From Pikeienuella piscinae (GTDB lineage Bacteria; Pseudomonadota; Alphaproteobacteria; Rhodobacterales; Rhodobacteraceae), in the NCBI RefSeq assembly GCF_011044155.1, contig NZ_CP049056.1, forward strand, positions 1,922,001 through 1,986,000: 64,000 nt of DNA, written 5' to 3'. The notes under the pieces are model-generated. The model saw only the letters and a program-made list of their open reading frames with translations. It was not told the DNA's origin and ran no database searches. The position numbers and the translations under genes are program-made. Below, piece by piece: positions 34,449 through 42,678 of the stretch. The first letter of the stretch is position 1; each line of letters begins with the position of its first letter.

Positions 34449-35024
34449 TCAAGAGGTGTCGGCGACAGCGGCGTTGTTGACCATGATGTAGAACAGCGCC
34501 GTCTCGCTCTCCGACGGGTTGTCGAACCTATGGGAAAGGTGCGCCCGGTAGTAGATGGCGTCGTTGGTGTCGATATCGTATTGCGCGGCCCCCAGGTGGA
34601 GCCTGAGGCGGCCCACCGCAACGACAAGCGTTTCCTCGACGGCGTCGTGATGCGGCGGAAAGGTGCCGGAACTCTGGAGCGGCGGCAGGATGTTGGCGAC
34701 GAAATCGACGCTGCCGTTCCCATGCGCGACGGGAGAAAGTGACCGGCGCTCGAACCCGGTTGTCGGCACGCGGAACACGGGCTGTTCACGTGCTGGCATG
34801 AACATGACGTCTCCGCACGGCTCTTCACCGCCGATCAGTTGCGAGATGCTGATCCCCAGCCCTTCGGCAAGACGCCCCAGCAAGGTGGCTGTCGGCGACA
34901 CGGCGTCGCGTTCGATCTTGGACAGCATCGACTTGCTGACCCCGGTCCTGTCCGCTGTCTCCCTGAGCGACCATCTGCGGCCTTCGCGGATCTGACGGAC
35001 GCGGGTTCCCAGTATCTGTGACAT
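34449..35024 (-). CDS. XRE-family regulator with C-terminal cupin sensor
   Basis: 191 aa from ATG 35024 (GGAAGG lies just upstream; an ATG at 35036 is possible). Residues 5-60 form the XRE helix-turn-helix (LGTRVRQIREGRRWSLRETA, TGVSKSMLSKIERD). Residues about 110-185 form a cupin barrel (SSGTFPPHHDAVEETLVVAV, LHLGAAQYDIDTNDAIYYRA). This class represses or activates catabolic operons in response to small organic acids or amines. The IS1182-type element begins 77 bp upstream of its start, so its original promoter may have been moved or replaced. Confidence 0.88.
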   Translation of the reverse strand: MSQILGTRVRQIREGRRWSLRETADRTGVSKSMLSKIERDAVSPTATLLGRLAEGLGISISQLIGGEEPCGDVMFMPAREQPVFRVPTTGFERRSLSPVAHGNGSVDFVANILPPLQSSGTFPPHHDAVEETLVVAVGRLRLHLGAAQYDIDTNDAIYYRAHLSHRFDNPSESETALFYIMVNNAAVADTS

Positions 35025-35100
35025 TCGGCCTTCCATGAGACGTCGATGCAGTAGTGAAGATACCATTAGAACGCCCGGAGCAACTCCGCCAGTGCGCACT

Positions 35101-36072
35101 AACAGGCTGCTGAAGAAGTCAGACGCCAGGTCGAGCCCGGGGGCGCCGATTGATCATCTCAAGCGCCGCCTTCCGCTCGCCATGCCCATCGGCGTGGGTC
35201 AGCTCTACCTGCGCGACAAGACCATTCCGGTTTTCCATCAGGGTATGTTCCATGAAGCATAGCATCGCCGCGGCGCCCGGCGACTTCTCGCAGAGCCGCG
35301 CATCCGGGTCCGTAACCGATGCATGGGTCGCGTTCTGGCGCTTCTCGCCTCGGAAGTTCACTTCGGCGTTGAGCGTCTCGCGGGGCGTGTCGGGCATCGA
35401 TTGGATCTCGGTCTGCTGGGGCTGGTCGGTGTTGGCGGAGGTCTCGTCAGCTGGTGGCGGTGGCCCTCCGGGATCGTCCTCGCCCGGTGTCGCCCTGTCG
35501 CCCGTCGGCTGAAAGCTCTTCATCGACGCTCACGCCTTGACTAAGGCGCCGTCCACCGAAAAGTGCTCATCCGAGAGCAGCGGTCGGATCTCCGGGTGTG
35601 TCGGGATCGCGGCCGTCACCTTGCGCGACATATCAGTCGTCAGCCGCCGGTCGCGGTTCTTCGTGCACACCGTCGGCGCCCAGACAGCGTCGTCCATGCC
35701 TAACCCGACAAACCACCGGAACAGCAGATTGTGGTCCATCTGCTCCATCAACTGCCCCTCGGACCGGATCGAGAACAGGAATTGCAGCGGGCCCGCCCGG
35801 ATCAGGCGCCCTGGTGCGATGGAGGGACGGCCGAAATCGGTGTAGAGCGCATTGTACTCGGCATCGAGGCTTGCCAACGCGATGTTCACGATCCGACGGG
35901 TCAAGCGCAGCGGGCGCCGTGCCGGAACGCGCTCCACAAGACCGACATAGCTGAACAGCCACCCCGCCGCCTCATCCGTCCCGCGCATCATCAGTCCCGC
36001 CGCTGCCGCCGAGCCAAGAGTGAATCGTGTTCTCGACACAGCGTCGAGCCCGGACTTTTTCAGCAGCCTGTT
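35101..36072 (-). mobile_element. IS1182-type insertion sequence, internally deleted
   Basis: The ends are inverted repeats of 20 bp with one mismatch: AACAGGCTGCTGAAGAAGTC at 35101-35120 and, as the reverse complement, 36053-36072. The span is 972 bp, well short of the roughly 1.6 kb expected for this family, because the C-terminal half of the transposase is missing. No clear target duplication is seen. It sits between the XRE-cupin gene and the operon that the regulator probably controls. Confidence 0.8.
35119..35991 (-). pseudogene. IS1182/IS5-type transposase with premature stop and truncated end
   Basis: The frame starts near ATG 35991 (MRGTDEAAGWLFSYVGLVER) and continues GRPSIAPGRLIRAGPLQFLF, MEQMDHNLLFRWFVGLGMDD and LLSDEHFSVDGALVKA. 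It is then cut by TGA at 35530-35532, where homologues have tryptophan (KAWASMKSFQP), so a single TGG to TGA change is likely. The same frame goes on (MKSFQPTGD ... AMLCFMEHTLMENRNGLV) but ends in the right terminal repeat without the catalytic C-terminal half. It is inactive. Confidence 0.8.
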
Positions 36073-36074
36073 AA

Positions 36075-36117
36075 AGTGGACGTCATGCTTGACATGAGTG
36101 GACGCGCTGTCCACTAT
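36075..36117 (+). promoter_or_regulatory. Promoter and operator of the DUF1185-TRAP-glycerate kinase operon
   Basis: TTGACA (36089-36094) and CACTAT (36112-36117) are 17 bp apart, a plausible sigma-70 promoter. A perfect inverted repeat AGTGGAC-GCGCT-GTCCACT (36097-36115) fills the space between them, and a further AGTGGAC half-site lies 22 bp upstream (36075-36081). This is the layout of a repressor site. The obvious candidate protein is the XRE-cupin regulator encoded across the insertion sequence, whose right end is only 2 bp from the upstream half-site. Confidence 0.65.
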
Positions 36118-36156
36118 CGGACACGGTGCAACACAATTTCGGGAGTGAACGCTGTT

Positions 36157-36696
36157 ATGACACTGACGATTCGCAAGGTTTCCATCTTCCAGGAAGATGT
36201 GAGTTACGATCAGCGGGAACTTTCCCGGCCGTTCCGACATGTCATCGTCGCAGCCGTGATCAAGAACCCGTGGGCCGGCGAGGGCTTTGTCGAAGACCTC
36301 AAGCCGAAGATCAACGAAGTTGCGCCGAAGCTGGGCGAGCTGCTTGCCAACCGGGCGGTTTCCATTCTCGGCGGCGCGGATGAAGCCCAGTCATTGGGCA
36401 AGGCGGCGGCCGTCGGTCTGGGCGGCGATTACGAGCACGCCAACGCGCTCATCCATACCACGCTTTTCGGCGATCCCTGCCGCAAGGCTGTCAACGGGTC
36501 GGCATGGATGGTGGGCAACCAGAAGGTGGCGCCCACCGGGCTGACCCTCGAATTGCCGATGGCGCACAAGGTAGATGCCAAGGATCAGACATTCTATCAC
36601 ACGATCCCGATCTTCATTCCCGACGCTCCCTTGGCTGACGAGATCGTCGTCGCGGTCGGGATGGCATCCGGCCCCCGCCCGAACGCCCGAATCTGA
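36157..36696 (+). CDS. Amino acid synthesis family protein (DUF1185/AA_synth)
   Basis: 179 aa from ATG 36157 (GGGAG upstream). The whole protein fits the family: VSIFQEDVSYDQRELSRPFR, VIVAAVIKNPWAGEGFVEDL, VSILGGADEAQSLGKAAAVG, FGDPCRKAVNGSAWMVGNQK and FYHTIPIFIPDAPLADEIVV. Despite the database name the biochemical role is unknown. Members are often encoded beside transporters and dehydrogenases in catabolic loci. It is the first gene after the predicted operator, followed 16 bp later by the reductase gene. It may act on the compound taken up by the TRAP system. Confidence 0.82.
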   Translation: MTLTIRKVSIFQEDVSYDQRELSRPFRHVIVAAVIKNPWAGEGFVEDLKPKINEVAPKLGELLANRAVSILGGADEAQSLGKAAAVGLGGDYEHANALIHTTLFGDPCRKAVNGSAWMVGNQKVAPTGLTLELPMAHKVDAKDQTFYHTIPIFIPDAPLADEIVVAVGMASGPRPNARI

Positions 36697-36712
36697 ACTA
36701 GGGAGCCACCCA

Positions 36713-37588
36713 ATGAAAATAGCCTTCATCGGTCTTGGCATCATGGGACGACCCATGGCGGCCCATCTGCTTGATGCCGGACATGAACTGACCGTTTACG
36801 ACATTGCTGCGATCCCCGAGAACATCGCCGCGCGCGCTGCGACCGCGGGCAGCGCCAAAGAGGCTGCCGCGAAATCCGACATCGTGATCCTGATGGTCCC
36901 CGACACGCCGCATGTCGAGGCGGCCCTCTTCGGTGAGAATGGCGCGGCCGAGGGCCTGTCGAAGGGCAACATAGTGGTGGACATGAGCTCCATCTCGCCG
37001 TTGGCGACCAAGGATTTCGCCAAGCGCATCAACGACCTTGGCTGTACATATCTTGACGCGCCCGTATCTGGCGGCGAGGTCGGCGCCGAGAATGCGTCGC
37101 TAACCATCATGGTGGGCGGGCCCACCGACACGTTCGAGACCGTCCGGCCGCTTTTCGAGACCATGGGCAAGAACATCACCCTGGTCGGCGGCAACGGCGA
37201 CGGACAGACCTGCAAAGTCGCCAATCAGATCATCGTCGGGCTGACGATCGAGGCCATCGCCGAGGCGCTGTTGTTCGCCGGCAAGGCGGGTGCCGATCCC
37301 GCCCGGGTGCGCGAGGCGCTGTTGGGAGGCTTCGCATCGTCGCGCATCCTGGAGCTGCACGGCCGCCGCATGGTCGAGCGGACGTTCGATCCGGGCTTCC
37401 GGATCAACCTTCATCAGAAGGATCTCAACCTCGCGCTGACCGGCGCGCGGGAATTGAACATGGGCCTGCCCAACACAGCGACGACACAGGAACTCTTCAA
37501 CGTCTGCGCCGCCCACGGCCATGTCGGCAAGGATCATTCTGCACTGATCCTCGCGCTCGAGGAAATGGCCGGTTTCAGCATCGAATAG
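36713..37588 (+). CDS. garR: 2-hydroxy-3-oxopropionate (tartronate semialdehyde) reductase-like protein
   Basis: 291 aa of the beta-hydroxyacid dehydrogenase family. The NAD(P) motif KIAFIGLGIMGRPMAAHLLD is at the N-terminus, the substrate-binding signature DAPVSGGEVGAENASLTIMV near 120, and the catalytic lysine in NGDGQTCKVANQIIVG near 170. Relatives are GarR (tartronate semialdehyde to D-glycerate) and 3-hydroxyisobutyrate dehydrogenase. A glycerate kinase at the end of the same operon favours GarR activity: tartronate semialdehyde to glycerate to 2-phosphoglycerate. The start at 36713 has GGGAG upstream. The symbol is by analogy. Confidence 0.82.
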   Translation: MKIAFIGLGIMGRPMAAHLLDAGHELTVYDIAAIPENIAARAATAGSAKEAAAKSDIVILMVPDTPHVEAALFGENGAAEGLSKGNIVVDMSSISPLATKDFAKRINDLGCTYLDAPVSGGEVGAENASLTIMVGGPTDTFETVRPLFETMGKNITLVGGNGDGQTCKVANQIIVGLTIEAIAEALLFAGKAGADPARVREALLGGFASSRILELHGRRMVERTFDPGFRINLHQKDLNLALTGARELNMGLPNTATTQELFNVCAAHGHVGKDHSALILALEEMAGFSIE

Positions 37589-37621
37589 ACGGGCCGGGAA
37601 ACGGCCTGAACCGCCCGCCTT

Positions 37622-37638
37622 CCGCCCGTCCCGGGCGG
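37622..37638 (+). promoter_or_regulatory. Short GC hairpin between garR-like and dctP genes
   Basis: CCGCCCG and CGGGCGG pair around a 3-nt loop in the 85-bp gap before the TRAP binding-protein gene. With no T-tract it is probably a processing or stability element within the operon. Confidence 0.35.
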
Positions 37639-37673
37639 GGGCGCCCCGCAACGACAAGTGGAGGAGATTTGTC

Positions 37674-38819
37674 ATGGGAAACGACACGGAGAAAGTGAAC
37701 CGGACGGCCGCGCGCAATGGGCTGTCGCGGCGAAAGATGATGGCGGGGCTGACCACCGGCGCCGTCGCCACCACGCTGGGCGCACCGCATATCGCACACG
37801 CCCAGGAAACCCGCACGCTGCGCCTGCAAAGCACCTTTCCCACCGGGGACATCCAGCACCAGTTCGCGGTCGATTACGCCGAAAAGGTCGATCAGATGTC
37901 CGGCGGGCGTCTCAAGATCGACGTGTTGCCATCAGGCTCGGTGGTTCGGGCGTTCGATCTTCTGGACGCGGTGTCGGATGACGTGCTCGATGCCGGTTTC
38001 GGCATCATCGCCTACTGGTACGGCAGGAGCGCGGCGCTCGGCCTCTGGGGAACCGGGCCGGCCTTCGGGATGAACTCCAACCTCGTCTTGGCCTGGCACA
38101 AGTATGGCGGAGGCAAGGAATTGCTGGCCGAGATCTACAAGAGCCTGAACCGGGATGTCGTCTCGTTCCTGACCGGCCCGATGCCGACCCAACCGCTGGG
38201 ATGGTTCAAGAAGCCGGTGACCAGCGTCGACGATCTGCGCGGGCTCAAGTTCCGCACCGTCGGGCTGGCGATCGACATGTTCGAGGAGCTGGGCGTTGCC
38301 GTCAACGCGCTGCCGGGAAGCGATATCGTACCGGCGCTCGATCGCGGCGTGATCGACGCGGCCGAGTGGAACAACCCTTCCAGCGACCGGGCCCTCGGCT
38401 TTCCCGACGTGGTCAAGAACTACATGATGCAGAGCTATCACCAGGCCACGGAGCAGTTCGAGATCCCGTTCAGCGGCAAGACCTATCGCTCGCTGTCGCC
38501 CGACCTGCAGGCGATCCTGAAATTCGCCGCCGAGGCATCCGCCGCCGATATCAGCTGGAAGATGGCCGACGTGTATTCGACGGCCTACAAAGAGTTGCAG
38601 ACCGAAGACGGCGTGAACGTCTATCGCACGCCGCCCGAGATCCTGCAGGCGCAGCTCGAAGCCTGGGAAAGGGTCGTCGAAAAGAGGTCGGCGAACGATC
38701 CCATGTTCACGCGGGTCTACGAATCGCAGCGCGAGTTCGCCAAGCGCGTGGCCGGATGGGATCTCGATACCAACCCCAACCGGCTGCAGGCCTACAACTT
38801 CATGTTCCGCAACGGTTGA
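37674..38819 (+). CDS. TRAP transporter substrate-binding protein (DctP type)
   Basis: 381 aa with a twin-arginine signal: GLSRRKMMAGLTTGAVATT, ending near HIAHA-QE (residue 43). The mature part begins TRTLRLQSTFPTGDIQHQFA and has the family core (DLLDAVSDDVLDAGFGIIAY, LRGLKFRTVGLAIDMFEELG, IVPALDRGVIDAAEWNNPSS). Asn-Pro-Ser near the ligand arginine resembles TRAP proteins for 2-oxo acids, where a dimer form is known. It captures an organic acid in the periplasm. Tat export suggests that it folds, perhaps with a cofactor, before secretion. Confidence 0.92.
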   Translation: MGNDTEKVNRTAARNGLSRRKMMAGLTTGAVATTLGAPHIAHAQETRTLRLQSTFPTGDIQHQFAVDYAEKVDQMSGGRLKIDVLPSGSVVRAFDLLDAVSDDVLDAGFGIIAYWYGRSAALGLWGTGPAFGMNSNLVLAWHKYGGGKELLAEIYKSLNRDVVSFLTGPMPTQPLGWFKKPVTSVDDLRGLKFRTVGLAIDMFEELGVAVNALPGSDIVPALDRGVIDAAEWNNPSSDRALGFPDVVKNYMMQSYHQATEQFEIPFSGKTYRSLSPDLQAILKFAAEASAADISWKMADVYSTAYKELQTEDGVNVYRTPPEILQAQLEAWERVVEKRSANDPMFTRVYESQREFAKRVAGWDLDTNPNRLQAYNFMFRNG

Positions 38820-38907
38820 GGCGCTGAATCCGCTCATTCCCGCGTGCGAAGAACCGGCGGCAGGGCGATGAACGTATCGTCGTCCTGCCACCGACCGGAG
38901 GAGGAAC

Positions 38908-39480
38908 ATGCTTCGTCTCGTCAGATTCATCGACCGCCTGAGCAAATGGGTCGGAAGGCTCGCCGGCTGGCTCATCGCCGCGCTGACATTGTTCATCACC
39001 GCAGAGGTGTTCTCGCGCTACGTCCTGCTAGAGCCGCATGCCTGGGCGACGGACGTGCAGATCATGCTTTACGGCTCCATGATCATGCTGGGCGGTGCGT
39101 TCACCCTGTCGCAGAACGCCCATGTGCGTGCCGATCTCATCTATGCCGCGCTTCGCCCGCGGGCGCAGGCGAGCATCGACCTCTCGCTCTACCTGCTCTT
39201 CTTCTTTCCCGGCATACTGGCGCTCGTCTATGCCGGTTTCTTTTTTGCTGAGCAGGCGTGGATCATCGGTGAGCGCTCGTCGATCATGGCCGACGGGCCG
39301 CCGCTCTTTCCGTTCAAGGCGACAATCCCGGTGGCGGGATTCCTGCTGACGCTCCAGGGGCTGGCCGAAGTCCTGCGCTGTATCATGTGCCTCATCAATG
39401 GCGAATGGCCGCCCCGCGCGGTGGACGTCGAGGAAGTGGACGTCGACAAGCTCAGGAAGATCGTGGAGGAGAGCAAGTGA
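38908..39480 (+). CDS. TRAP transporter small permease (DctQ type)
   Basis: 190 aa with four membrane segments: WLIAALTLFITAEVFSRYVL, IMLYGSMIMLGGAFTLSQNA, LYLLFFFPGILALVYAGFFF and ATIPVAGFLLTLQGLAEVLR. HVRADLIYAALRPRAQASID is the conserved DctQ loop. The ATG at 38908 has a strong site (GGAGGAGGAAC). The TGA overlaps the GTG start of the large permease (GTGA at 39477-39480), so both subunits are made together. Confidence 0.9.
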   Translation: MLRLVRFIDRLSKWVGRLAGWLIAALTLFITAEVFSRYVLLEPHAWATDVQIMLYGSMIMLGGAFTLSQNAHVRADLIYAALRPRAQASIDLSLYLLFFFPGILALVYAGFFFAEQAWIIGERSSIMADGPPLFPFKATIPVAGFLLTLQGLAEVLRCIMCLINGEWPPRAVDVEEVDVDKLRKIVEESK

Positions 39481-41378
39481 GCCCCCGCAACGACGGCACC
39501 GGCACGAAGAAGACCGGCTCGTTCCCCCGCGGCTATCTGGGCGGTGCGCTCGCGCTGATCGCGCTGCTGGTGGCGGGCTACGTGATCCTGCCGGACCTTG
39601 CCAGCTGGCCGCGCCCGCAGCTCGGGCTGCTGATGCTTGGAATGATGGTCGGGATCATCCTCCTGGGCTTTCCGGCGGCATTTACTCTGATGGGGATGGG
39701 CGTGATCTTCATGCTGATCGCCTATGACGGGGATGTTGGCAAGACGCTGAACCTGACCGTTCAGCGCGCCTACAAGATCATGACGAACGACGTGTTGATC
39801 GCCATCCCGCTGTTCCTGTTCATGGGCTACCTCGTCGAGCGGGCGAACCTGATCGAGCGCCTGTTCCAGAGCCTGCACGTGGCGATGGCGCGCGTGCCGG
39901 GCGCCCTGGCCGTGGCGACGATGGCAACCTGTGCGCTGTTCTCGACCGCAACCGGCATCGTCGGGGCGGTGGTGACGCTGATGGGGCTGCTGGCGCTTCC
40001 GGTGATGCTGCGGGCCGGCTACAGCGAGAAGCTGGCGGCGGGATCCATCGCATCGGGGGGGTGCCTCGGCATCCTCATTCCGCCGTCCATCATGCTGATC
40101 GTCTATGGCGCGACCGCCAGCGTCTCGATCGTCAAGCTCTACGCCGGCGCGCTCTTTCCCGGTATCCTGCTGACCACGCTCTACGTGCTCTACATTACCT
40201 TTCTGGCCAAGTTTCGGCCCGATACCGCGCCGCCGCTGTCCGAGGAGGACCGCAAGGTCGAGCTAACGGGCAGCGCGCGGCTGTTCGTTCGCTCGGGCTC
40301 GCGCAACCCGCTGGCCGCCCTCTTTTCGGCAAAGGCCTGGCGCGCGGTCCGCGGGGGCAATCTCTTTGCCGTGGGGCGTTACGCCTTCGTCGTGTTGTTG
40401 CCGCTGCTTCTGAGCATCGGCCTCGTCGTCGGGGCGTATGGCACGATCAGCGATCCGGCGGCCGTGGTTTCCGCGCCGCAACCGCTCGGCTTCAAGACCA
40501 CCATCGACTATAATGCGGGCACTGTCGGCGGCGCCAAGACGCCTGGCGCGGCAACACCGTCCAAGGCGCCGACGGCGGGAACATCCACGGGCGCCGCCGA
40601 TGTGGGGGAGACGCTCGCCGACCAGATGGAGATCCCGGCATGGTTCTGGATCGTATCGCTCGTCACCCTGGGCGCGATAAGCCTTTACTACATCTTCCTC
40701 GATTTCCGCCGGGTCGAGACGTTCCGCCTGCTGCTCGGCTCGGTATTTCCGCTCACCTTGCTGATTGTCGCGGTTCTGGGATCGATCGTCTTCGGTCTTG
40801 CGACACCCACCGAGGCGGCCGCCCTGGGCGCGTTCGGCGGGTTCCTTCTGGCCGTGGTTCACAGACGGCTCAGTTTCTCGCTGATGAAGGAATCGGTATC
40901 GCTGACCGTCAAGTCCTCGGCGATGGTCTGCTGGCTGTTCGTGGGGACGTCGATCTTCTCGGCGGCCTTCGCGCTGCTGGGCGGAAATCAGCCCATCGAG
41001 GCCTGGGTTCTGAGCATGGACCTCTCGCCGTTGCAATTTCTGATCTTCGCGCAGCTTATCATCTTCTTCCTGGGCTGGCCGCTGGACTGGACCGAGATCG
41101 TCGTCATTTTCGTCCCGATATTCCTGCCGCTGCTGCCGCATTATCATATCGATCCGCTCTTTTTCGGCATCCTGATCGCCGTGAACCTGCAAACCGCGTT
41201 CCTGACGCCGCCGATGGCGATGGCGGCCTTCTACCTCAAGGGCGTCGCGCCGCCGCACATGAAGCTGACTTCGATCTTCCTCGGGATCATCCCCTTCGTC
41301 GGAATCCTGCTGTTGACGCTGATCTTGTTGTACATCTTCCCCCAGATTGCGATGTGGCTTCCCTATAAAGTCTATTAG
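39477..41378 (+). CDS. TRAP transporter large permease (DctM type) with central insert
   Basis: 633 aa from GTG 39477, which overlaps the small permease stop. Typical DctM is about 430 aa. The first half (MGVIFMLIAYDGDV, IAIPLFLFMGYLVERANLIE, ASGGCLGILIPPSIMLIVYG) and the second half (LGSIVFGLATPTEAAALGAF, FLGWPLDWTEIVVIFVPIFL, FLTPPMAMAAFYLKG) are canonical. Between them lies about 160 extra residues (roughly 245-410) with two more hydrophobic segments and an alanine/threonine/glycine-rich linker. Long DctM forms exist in the mannitol/chloroaromatic TRAP subgroup. It forms the sodium-coupled channel for the acid bound by DctP. Confidence 0.9.
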   Translation: MSPRNDGTGTKKTGSFPRGYLGGALALIALLVAGYVILPDLASWPRPQLGLLMLGMMVGIILLGFPAAFTLMGMGVIFMLIAYDGDVGKTLNLTVQRAYKIMTNDVLIAIPLFLFMGYLVERANLIERLFQSLHVAMARVPGALAVATMATCALFSTATGIVGAVVTLMGLLALPVMLRAGYSEKLAAGSIASGGCLGILIPPSIMLIVYGATASVSIVKLYAGALFPGILLTTLYVLYITFLAKFRPDTAPPLSEEDRKVELTGSARLFVRSGSRNPLAALFSAKAWRAVRGGNLFAVGRYAFVVLLPLLLSIGLVVGAYGTISDPAAVVSAPQPLGFKTTIDYNAGTVGGAKTPGAATPSKAPTAGTSTGAADVGETLADQMEIPAWFWIVSLVTLGAISLYYIFLDFRRVETFRLLLGSVFPLTLLIVAVLGSIVFGLATPTEAAALGAFGGFLLAVVHRRLSFSLMKESVSLTVKSSAMVCWLFVGTSIFSAAFALLGGNQPIEAWVLSMDLSPLQFLIFAQLIIFFLGWPLDWTEIVVIFVPIFLPLLPHYHIDPLFFGILIAVNLQTAFLTPPMAMAAFYLKGVAPPHMKLTSIFLGIIPFVGILLLTLILLYIFPQIAMWLPYKVY

Positions 41379-41391
41379 GAGCGCGCCTGCC

Positions 41392-42678
41392 ATGGAGAAT
41401 CGGAACGAGGCGGCCTTCGCGCTGCTGCGCCGGATGTTCGATGCCGCCGTCGACGTCGCCAGATCCGCCGACGGGATCCGGGCGGTCCTGCCCGCCCCGC
41501 CCAAGGGACGCACATTGGTGATCGGCGCCGGCAAGGCCGGGGCGACCATGGCACGGGCGGTCGAGACCATGTGGCCCGGCCCGCTGTCGGGCGTGGTCGT
41601 GGTGCCGGACGGCTATTCGGATGAGACCGGGACGATCGAAATCGTCGAGGCGAGCCATCCCGTTCCAGACCGACGGGGCCTGGCGGCAAGCGAACGAATC
41701 CTCGCCGCCGTGGAGGGGCTGACTGCGGATGACATGGTCCTGTGCCTGATTTCCGGGGGCGGCTCGTCTTTATTGGTGGCGCCGGCGGCCGCGATCGGGC
41801 TGGACGACAAGCAGCGCATCACGTCGGACCTGCTGCGCTCGGGGGCCACGATACACGAGATGAACTGCGTGCGAAAACACCTCTCGCGTATCAAGGGCGG
41901 ACGGTTGGCCGTGGCATGCCAGCCTGCGCGCGTCGTCTCGTTCATCGTTTCCGATGTTGCCGGCGACGATCTCAGCACCATCGCTTCGGGGCCGACGGCG
42001 CCCGACCCTTCCACCTCCGGCGAGGCCCTTGCCATTCTGGAGCGCTATGACGTGGCGGTCGACGGTGCGGTGCGCCGCTGGCTGCAAGCTGCGGAATCCG
42101 AGACGCCGAAAGCCGATCATCCGGCGTTTCACGATGTTGCCAATCATCTCGTTGCGACGCCTTCGCTGGCGCTTCTCGGGGCGGCGGATGTGGCCGAGGC
42201 CGCAGGGTATCCGGCGGTCGTTCTGGGCGACGTGATCGAAAGCGAGGCCCGCGAGGCCGGCCGGGTTCTGGCGGGGATCGCCTGTGCCGTCCGCGCAGGC
42301 ACCAGTTCCCTGCCTCGCCGCTGCGTCCTCCTTTCAGGCGGTGAAACCACGGTCACGGTAACCGGAAAGGGGCGGGGAGGGCGCAACCGCGAATTCATCC
42401 TCGGCCTAGCCCTAGGGCTTGCCGGCGCCGATGGAATCCACGCCTTGGCGGCGGATACCGACGGCAAGGACGGCGCCGGCGATATCGCCGGTGCGATTGT
42501 CGGGCCGGACACGTTGAGGCGCGCACGGGAATTGGGGCTTGATCCCCATCTGGCGCTGAAAGACAACGATGCTGGACCATTCTTCGATGCGCTCGGTGAT
42601 GCGTTGCACACCGGACCGACCTTTACCAATGTCAACGATTTTCGCGCCATAATCGTTGATCCTGGCCTGGCATCCTGA
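41392..42678 (+). CDS. Glycerate 2-kinase (GckA/TtuD type)
   Basis: 428 aa. The DUF4147 N-terminal domain begins NEAAFALLRRMFDAAVDVAR and has KGRTLVIGAGKAGATMARAV. LISGGGSSLLVAPA near residue 120 and the C-terminal MOFRL-type region (LLSGGETTVTVTGKGRGGRN, ALAADTDGKDGAGDIAGAIV) identify this kinase. It phosphorylates D-glycerate with ATP to 2-phosphoglycerate, feeding lower glycolysis. It is 13 bp after the TRAP permease (AGGAG within the stop region) and ends the operon. Together with the GarR-like reductase it completes a tartronate semialdehyde/glycerate route. Confidence 0.92.
   Translation: MENRNEAAFALLRRMFDAAVDVARSADGIRAVLPAPPKGRTLVIGAGKAGATMARAVETMWPGPLSGVVVVPDGYSDETGTIEIVEASHPVPDRRGLAASERILAAVEGLTADDMVLCLISGGGSSLLVAPAAAIGLDDKQRITSDLLRSGATIHEMNCVRKHLSRIKGGRLAVACQPARVVSFIVSDVAGDDLSTIASGPTAPDPSTSGEALAILERYDVAVDGAVRRWLQAAESETPKADHPAFHDVANHLVATPSLALLGAADVAEAAGYPAVVLGDVIESEAREAGRVLAGIACAVRAGTSSLPRRCVLLSGGETTVTVTGKGRGGRNREFILGLALGLAGADGIHALAADTDGKDGAGDIAGAIVGPDTLRRARELGLDPHLALKDNDAGPFFDALGDALHTGPTFTNVNDFRAIIVDPGLAS

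Noticed and set aside
40263-41570. Long minus-strand frame opposite the TRAP permease gene
   Set aside because: The product is a charged low-complexity sequence with no motif, while the plus strand encodes a clear DctM and the glycerate kinase start.
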